Assembly: GCA_947450405.1 (NCBI GenBank)
Contig: CANFVI010000048.1
Coordinates: 1 to 10,427, forward strand
From: Flavobacteriales bacterium
GTDB lineage: Bacteria; Bacteroidota; Bacteroidia; NS11-12g; UBA955
DNA: 10,427 nt
Direction of reading: 5' to 3'
The notes beneath the pieces are model-generated. The model saw only the letters and a list, made by a program, of their open reading frames with translations, was not told the DNA's origin and did not search any database. Numbering within the stretch: the stretch's first letter is position 1; the number at the start of each line of letters is the position of its first letter. Below are positions 7,265 through 10,427 of this stretch, in pieces. A program made the translations under genes and the position numbers.

Positions 7265-8176
7265 TCAATCGTGTCTGAAAGCTTTAATCACATCAAAAAC
7301 ATGTAAAATTGATGGAAAAACAGCATCCATTGATTCCAATGCACCCGAGGTTGATCCTGGCAATGCCATAATCAGAGAATTTCCTTTTATTCCCACTACA
7401 CTTCTCGAAAGCATGGCATAAGGTGTACGTTGTTGCCCGTAATTTCTAATGGTTTCTTCTATTCCCGTTATTCTTCTATCTATCAACGGAATAACCGCTT
7501 CTGGTGTACAATCTCTAGGAGACAATCCAGTGCCACCTGTTATGATTATGAGCGATATATTATTATGGCAATGCTTCAAAATGAGCTTTTGAATCTCATC
7601 AACTTCATCCGGAATAATTTCATATTCAGAAACGTCAACATTGAAATTTTTCAATTTCTCTATAATTCCTTTCCCAGCCCTGTCTTCTTTTTTGCCCGCA
7701 CTAATAGAATCAGAACAAACAATTACAGCAGCAGAAATATCTGATGATAATTTATATTTCTTCTGACTTTTTCCGCCAGTTTTTGCCTTTAAATGTATTT
7801 TCTCAATGCTTACACCCTTGTCAATAGGTTTCAACATGTCGTACATTGTTAAGGCAACAACAGACGCAGCATGCATTGCCTCAACTTCAACCCCAGTTTT
7901 ATAAATGGTGTGTATTTCAACCTCAATTTCAACAGACATCTCATGCATTTGGTATCGGATTTCTGTAAATTCTACCGGCAACGGATGGCAATCTGGAATC
8001 ATGTCACTTGTGCGCTTTGCAGCAAACAAACCTGCCACTCTCGCAACTTCAAATACATTTCCTTTAGGAACTGTTCCATTTTGCAAGGCTTGCATGGTTT
8101 CTACTTTGCTAACCACCACATTGGCCACAGCAATTGCAGTTCTTAACGTATTCGATTTGTGGGTAATGTTTATCAT
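7265..8176 (-). CDS. moaCB: Bifunctional MoaC-MogA (MoaCB) molybdenum cofactor protein
   Basis: A fusion of two Moco enzymes, 303 residues. Residues 1-142 are MoaC, cyclic pyranopterin monophosphate synthase: KGNVFEVARVAG (38-49), KRTSDMIPDCHPLPV (54-68), GVEVEAMHAASVVALTMYD (95-113) and KAKTGGKS (130-137). By alignment to E. coli MoaC the catalytic Lys51, His77, Asp128 and Lys131 correspond to Lys38, His64, Asp113 and Lys116, all present. Residues about 147-303 are a MogA/MoaB domain that adenylates molybdopterin: SDSISAG (155-161), DRAGKG (165-170), TGGTGLSPRDCTPE (213-226) and LPGSTSGALE (272-281). MoaC lacks the N-terminal ~15 residues of the E. coli protein, as other Bacteroidota members do to my knowledge. 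The start overlaps the moaE stop by 4 bases (ATGA), so translation is probably coupled. It is the last gene of the cluster. Confidence 0.95.
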   Translation of the reverse strand: MINITHKSNTLRTAIAVANVVVSKVETMQALQNGTVPKGNVFEVARVAGLFAAKRTSDMIPDCHPLPVEFTEIRYQMHEMSVEIEVEIHTIYKTGVEVEAMHAASVVALTMYDMLKPIDKGVSIEKIHLKAKTGGKSQKKYKLSSDISAAVIVCSDSISAGKKEDRAGKGIIEKLKNFNVDVSEYEIIPDEVDEIQKLILKHCHNNISLIIITGGTGLSPRDCTPEAVIPLIDRRITGIEETIRNYGQQRTPYAMLSRSVVGIKGNSLIMALPGSTSGALESMDAVFPSILHVFDVIKAFRHD

Positions 8177-8619
8177 AATGGTTTATTCTCCTTCCATTGA
8201 GATGAGTTGTCTTGAAATATCTCTTTGCCCCAAATTGGCAATTCAGCTTTAATTCTCTCCACCAATTCATTGCAAGCTTCAATGGCCGCTTTCCTGTGCT
8301 TTGATGAAGTAAATACAAACAAACATATTTCACCTGCTTTTACCATTCCCAAGCTATGATAAATATGCATACAGGTTAAATCATACTTACCAAAAATATC
8401 CTCTCTAATTTCAAAGGCTTTCTCTAATGCCAAATCTTGATAACACGAATACTCAATTGCAGTTACCAATCCCGCCTCCAAATTATCTGCCCTAACCTGG
8501 CCTAAAAAAATGCTATGGGCACCAATGTCATGTTTACTCGCATGATTTTGAATTGAATTCGCAATTTTTTCGGAAGTAACTGGTCCTTCTACAAATATAT
8601 TTTTGGGTTTACGATCCAT
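8173..8619 (-). CDS. moaE: Molybdopterin synthase large subunit MoaE
   Basis: MoaE binds cyclic pyranopterin monophosphate and, with thiocarboxylated MoaD, inserts the two dithiolene sulfurs to give molybdopterin. The product is 148 residues, the normal size. Visible motifs: GAHSIFLGQVRAD (33-45), IYHSLGMVKAGE (86-97), TSSKHRKAAIEAC (104-116) and ERIKAELPIWGKE (121-133). Lys124 aligns with the catalytic Lys119 of E. coli MoaE; the second lysine region reads WGKE instead of WKRE, a variant I recall from Bacteroidota and Firmicutes. It overlaps the upstream moeB-like gene by 11 bases and moaCB by 4, so all three appear translationally coupled. The moaD partner is two genes upstream in the same cluster. 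Confidence 0.96.
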   Translation of the reverse strand: MDRKPKNIFVEGPVTSEKIANSIQNHASKHDIGAHSIFLGQVRADNLEAGLVTAIEYSCYQDLALEKAFEIREDIFGKYDLTCMHIYHSLGMVKAGEICLFVFTSSKHRKAAIEACNELVERIKAELPIWGKEIFQDNSSQWKENKPL

Positions 8620-9649
8620 TTTGTTTCAAATTTAGGGGGGAAAAGGCATCGTTTATACCTCCCAAAACAGAAAAAACCATTTTGTTTGGAAAAACAGACC
8701 TTAAATAATGCGCAATTGACATACTTCTGTTTCCAAATTCGCAGACTACGTAAAGTTCATTATTATCTAAAAAATTGTTATCTCCGTTTTGAATCTCATC
8801 AAATGTTAAACGCAAAACTTGATTGATAGTTAAAGATGGACCTTCATGTTTTTCCCTGACATCGAGAATACAAATATTTTGATTGCCCAAATCAATTTCT
8901 TGCCAAGTAATTGTGGTATTTCCAAAGCATTGAATTTGATAATTCGATTTTAAAAATTGATCAATGGTTTTTGGCGTCTTTTCATATCCTTTTTGATTCG
9001 GTAAAATATCAAATTTATAGATTTCATTTTTTTCTAACTGATAATTTATAAATAAATTATATTCATTTATTGAATCAAAGTGTTTAATAAAATTATAAAC
9101 CATTAATTCACCTACAAATTTTGTTAATTCAGAAGGGACATTTGATTGATTGCAAGTCAAAATATCACGTGAATTTGGTGGGGTAGGAAATACATCTCGG
9201 TAATAAGCAGATTCCAAATTGGTAAACTGAAAAATCTGTCCCTCCAAACCATTTACGGCGCCCATAAATAAAGGTTTTTTTAAAAGCATACACGCATCGC
9301 TGATCATATACCTCGACGGGAAATTATCAGTGCAATCAAAAACAAAATCATAAGCTTCTATAATTTGAATCGCATTATCTATTGTTAAAAATAGATTGTA
9401 GGCAGTTAATTCAACAAGCTTAAACTGATTATCAACGTATTTTTTAGCAACATCTACTTTTGCAGAACCAATATCATTGACGCTAAATAAAAACTGTCGA
9501 CTTAAATTAGATTCTGAAACAATATCACCGTCAACCAACCCAATTTTGGAAACACCATGTAAACATAATTGCTGTAACACCGGGCAGCCAAGACCTCCCA
9601 TGCCTATTATCAGAACTTTTGAATCCTCAATTTTTCGCCTATTTTCCAT
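8609..9649 (-). CDS. MoeB/ThiF-like E1 adenylyltransferase with C-terminal rhodanese domain
   Basis: This enzyme likely adenylates the MoaD C-terminal glycine and passes sulfur to it. Residues 1 to about 225 are a ThiF/MoeB E1 domain: VLIIGMGGLG (12-21), acidic Asp40, NLSRQ (48-52), Lys64 (AKVD) and the metal-binding DCTDN (105-109). About 250-346 is rhodanese: ILDVREKHEG (261-270) and active loop CEFGNRS (303-309) with Cys303 intact, the expected persulfide carrier. The protein is unusual. It begins with MENRRK right before the Rossmann strand, lacking the RYxRQ helix (E. coli MoeB Arg14) of classical MoeB. The zinc CxxC pair is YYRD (149-152), and no CxxC occurs near 215-225. Cys166 (LTC) aligns with MoeB Cys187. 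moaD ends 3 bases upstream in the same frame. ThiF or HesA are alternatives, but moaD and moaE neighbours favour MoeB. Confidence 0.88.
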   Translation of the reverse strand: MENRRKIEDSKVLIIGMGGLGCPVLQQLCLHGVSKIGLVDGDIVSESNLSRQFLFSVNDIGSAKVDVAKKYVDNQFKLVELTAYNLFLTIDNAIQIIEAYDFVFDCTDNFPSRYMISDACMLLKKPLFMGAVNGLEGQIFQFTNLESAYYRDVFPTPPNSRDILTCNQSNVPSELTKFVGELMVYNFIKHFDSINEYNLFINYQLEKNEIYKFDILPNQKGYEKTPKTIDQFLKSNYQIQCFGNTTITWQEIDLGNQNICILDVREKHEGPSLTINQVLRLTFDEIQNGDNNFLDNNELYVVCEFGNRSMSIAHYLRSVFPNKMVFSVLGGINDAFSPLNLKQNGS

Positions 9650-9652
9650 AGA

Positions 9653-9886
9653 TTAACCACCTGAAAATGGAGGCATGAGTGCAATTACATCTCCGTTTTT
9701 CAATGTAACATTTTGATTGACAATTGCGTGATTGACAGCTACTGAAAAGTTGTGTTTTACAATTGAAGGACAATTTACTTTCAATAATTCTTGAAAAGAA
9801 TCTAAATCAATTTCTTCATCTTGAATTGTAATTTCTGCAGGAAGCAGGCCGTTTAACACTCCAAATGATAAAATTTTAACAACCAT
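9653..9886 (-). CDS. moaD: Molybdopterin synthase sulfur carrier subunit MoaD
   Basis: A 77-residue ubiquitin-fold sulfur carrier. The C-terminus PPFSGG (72-77) carries the Gly-Gly whose terminal carboxylate is adenylated by MoeB and turned into a thiocarboxylate. The core has the usual strands KILSFGVL (4-11) and EITIQ (18-22), a helix around 29-38 (DSFQELLKVN), FSVAVNHAIV (47-56) and LKNGDVIALMPPF (62-74), the canonical beta-grasp MoaD end. The length fits the family (about 75-82). A sulfur carrier for thiamin (ThiS) is unlikely: ThiS is shorter and the moaE, moaCB and MoeB neighbours settle the role. It is followed after TAA and TCT by the moeB-like ATG, so stop and restart lie in one frame. 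It starts 28 bases after the TauE/SafE gene. No strong promoter is seen in that gap. Confidence 0.95.
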   Translation of the reverse strand: MVVKILSFGVLNGLLPAEITIQDEEIDLDSFQELLKVNCPSIVKHNFSVAVNHAIVNQNVTLKNGDVIALMPPFSGG

Positions 9887-9914
9887 ATTGTACGAAGATA
9901 AATAGCAATTGAAT

Positions 9915-10427
9915 TTATTGAATCATTAATTTCAAACTCGCAACAACAAGCACAATGGTTAATAATACTTTAAGCACTTTGATATTGAATTTTTTAGCGC
10001 CCAAATATGCACCAAAAATCCCTCCCAATAAAGCCAAAAACATGAGTAAATAAAATTCATTGCTAATTGAAAGATGTATAGGTTTCGCATACAAACCTGC
10101 ACAAGAATTCACAAAAATAAACAAGGCACTAATACCAGATGTTTCCTTCAAATTTGTCCATCCAAATAGCAACAAAATTGGCGACAAAATAATACCACCA
10201 CCAATTCCAATCATTCCCGAAATCAATCCTATTGATAGTCCTAAAATTGGCGGCAACCAAATAAACTGTTTTACCTTCATGGTATCAGAAATTGGAAATA
10301 AATTCAGAAAACGCCCAATTGGAAATAAAAGCAACACACCCAATATTTGACGGTATAATGTTTCGTTTACGGTAATCTTTCCCCCAAAATAAGAAGCGGG
10401 AATTGAAAAAATTGCGAGCATGATAAA
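9915..10427 (-). CDS. TauE/SafE family sulfite/anion permease, C-terminal part (5' end outside window)
   Basis: An inner-membrane permease cut by the right edge: the frame is open to base 10427 (codons for Phe and Ile precede the Met at 10421), so that Met is not a demonstrated start. About 170 residues are visible. TauE/SafE proteins are usually 240-270 residues with two homologous halves; what remains is the second half with its conserved GLISGMIGIGGGIILSP (64-80, counted from the Met at 10421), then ETSGISALFIFVNS (93-106), and hydrophobic segments near 24-40, 55-75, 95-110, 125-143 and 150-165. Family members export sulfite or other small sulfur anions. Its place just upstream of moaD hints at sulfur or anion handling tied to molybdenum-enzyme metabolism, such as a sulfite oxidase, but no enzyme is seen here. 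Substrate specificity is inference only. The gap to moaD is 28 bases, so cotranscription is likely. Confidence 0.87.
   Translation of the reverse strand, partial: FIMLAIFSIPASYFGGKITVNETLYRQILGVLLLFPIGRFLNLFPISDTMKVKQFIWLPPILGLSIGLISGMIGIGGGIILSPILLLFGWTNLKETSGISALFIFVNSCAGLYAKPIHLSISNEFYLLMFLALLGGIFGAYLGAKKFNIKVLKVLLTIVLVVASLKLMIQ

Noticed and set aside
7430..7744. Plus-strand open frames across 7430-8252 (and a minus-strand frame 8109-8333)
   Set aside because: They lie wholly inside the strongly supported moaCB and moaE genes in other frames and show no domain or start context.
10060..10350. Plus-strand frame rich in Ile and Pro
   Set aside because: It is antisense to the TauE/SafE gene, whose conserved glycine-rich motif is on the minus strand.

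Overview
The window looks like a chromosomal segment from a member of the phylum Bacteroidota. The DNA is AT-rich. One product has a signal peptide plus a C-terminal type IX secretion (T9SS) sorting domain, there is a TonB-dependent receptor, MoaC and MogA are fused, and one gene has a near-perfect TTG-N19-TAnnTTTG promoter, the Bacteroidota housekeeping type. I cannot name a genus from this sequence. Coding density is very high: no gap exceeds 55 bases and several genes overlap.

Left part (1-3775): the 3' half of a glycoside hydrolase family 16 gene runs off the left edge on the plus strand. It converges, with a 4-base gap, on a minus-strand run read right to left: a small T9SS-sorted secreted protein, a two-helix membrane protein of unknown function (1-base overlap), tyrosyl-tRNA synthetase (tyrS), and glucose-1-phosphate thymidylyltransferase (rmlA). 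This run mixes envelope genes with a housekeeping gene.

Centre (3767-7212): a plus-strand TonB-dependent outer-membrane receptor begins back to back with the T9SS-sorted gene. No ATG is available for its start, so it must use a non-ATG codon. Its stop overlaps by 3 bases the stop of a convergent minus-strand integral membrane protein that resembles GT87/DUF2029 GT-C glycosyltransferases. That gene has its own recognisable promoter.

Right part (7265-10427): a tight minus-strand molybdenum cofactor cluster. Read 5' to 3' it is a TauE/SafE permease (cut by the right edge), moaD, a MoeB-like E1 enzyme fused to a rhodanese domain, moaE, and a moaC-mogA fusion. Together these cover most of the steps from the GTP-derived MoaA product to adenylated molybdopterin: MoaC makes cyclic pyranopterin monophosphate, MoeB activates the MoaD C-terminus, rhodanese probably brings the sulfur, MoaD/MoaE form molybdopterin synthase, and the MogA domain adenylates molybdopterin. 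moaA, moeA, mobA and the user molybdoenzyme are absent and may lie beyond the right edge.

I see no mobile element, CRISPR array, tRNA or rRNA. Most of the window is conventional. The least ordinary points are the MoeB-like protein, which lacks both the N-terminal arginine helix and all zinc cysteines of classical MoeB, and the start-to-start overlap of the receptor and the T9SS-sorted gene.
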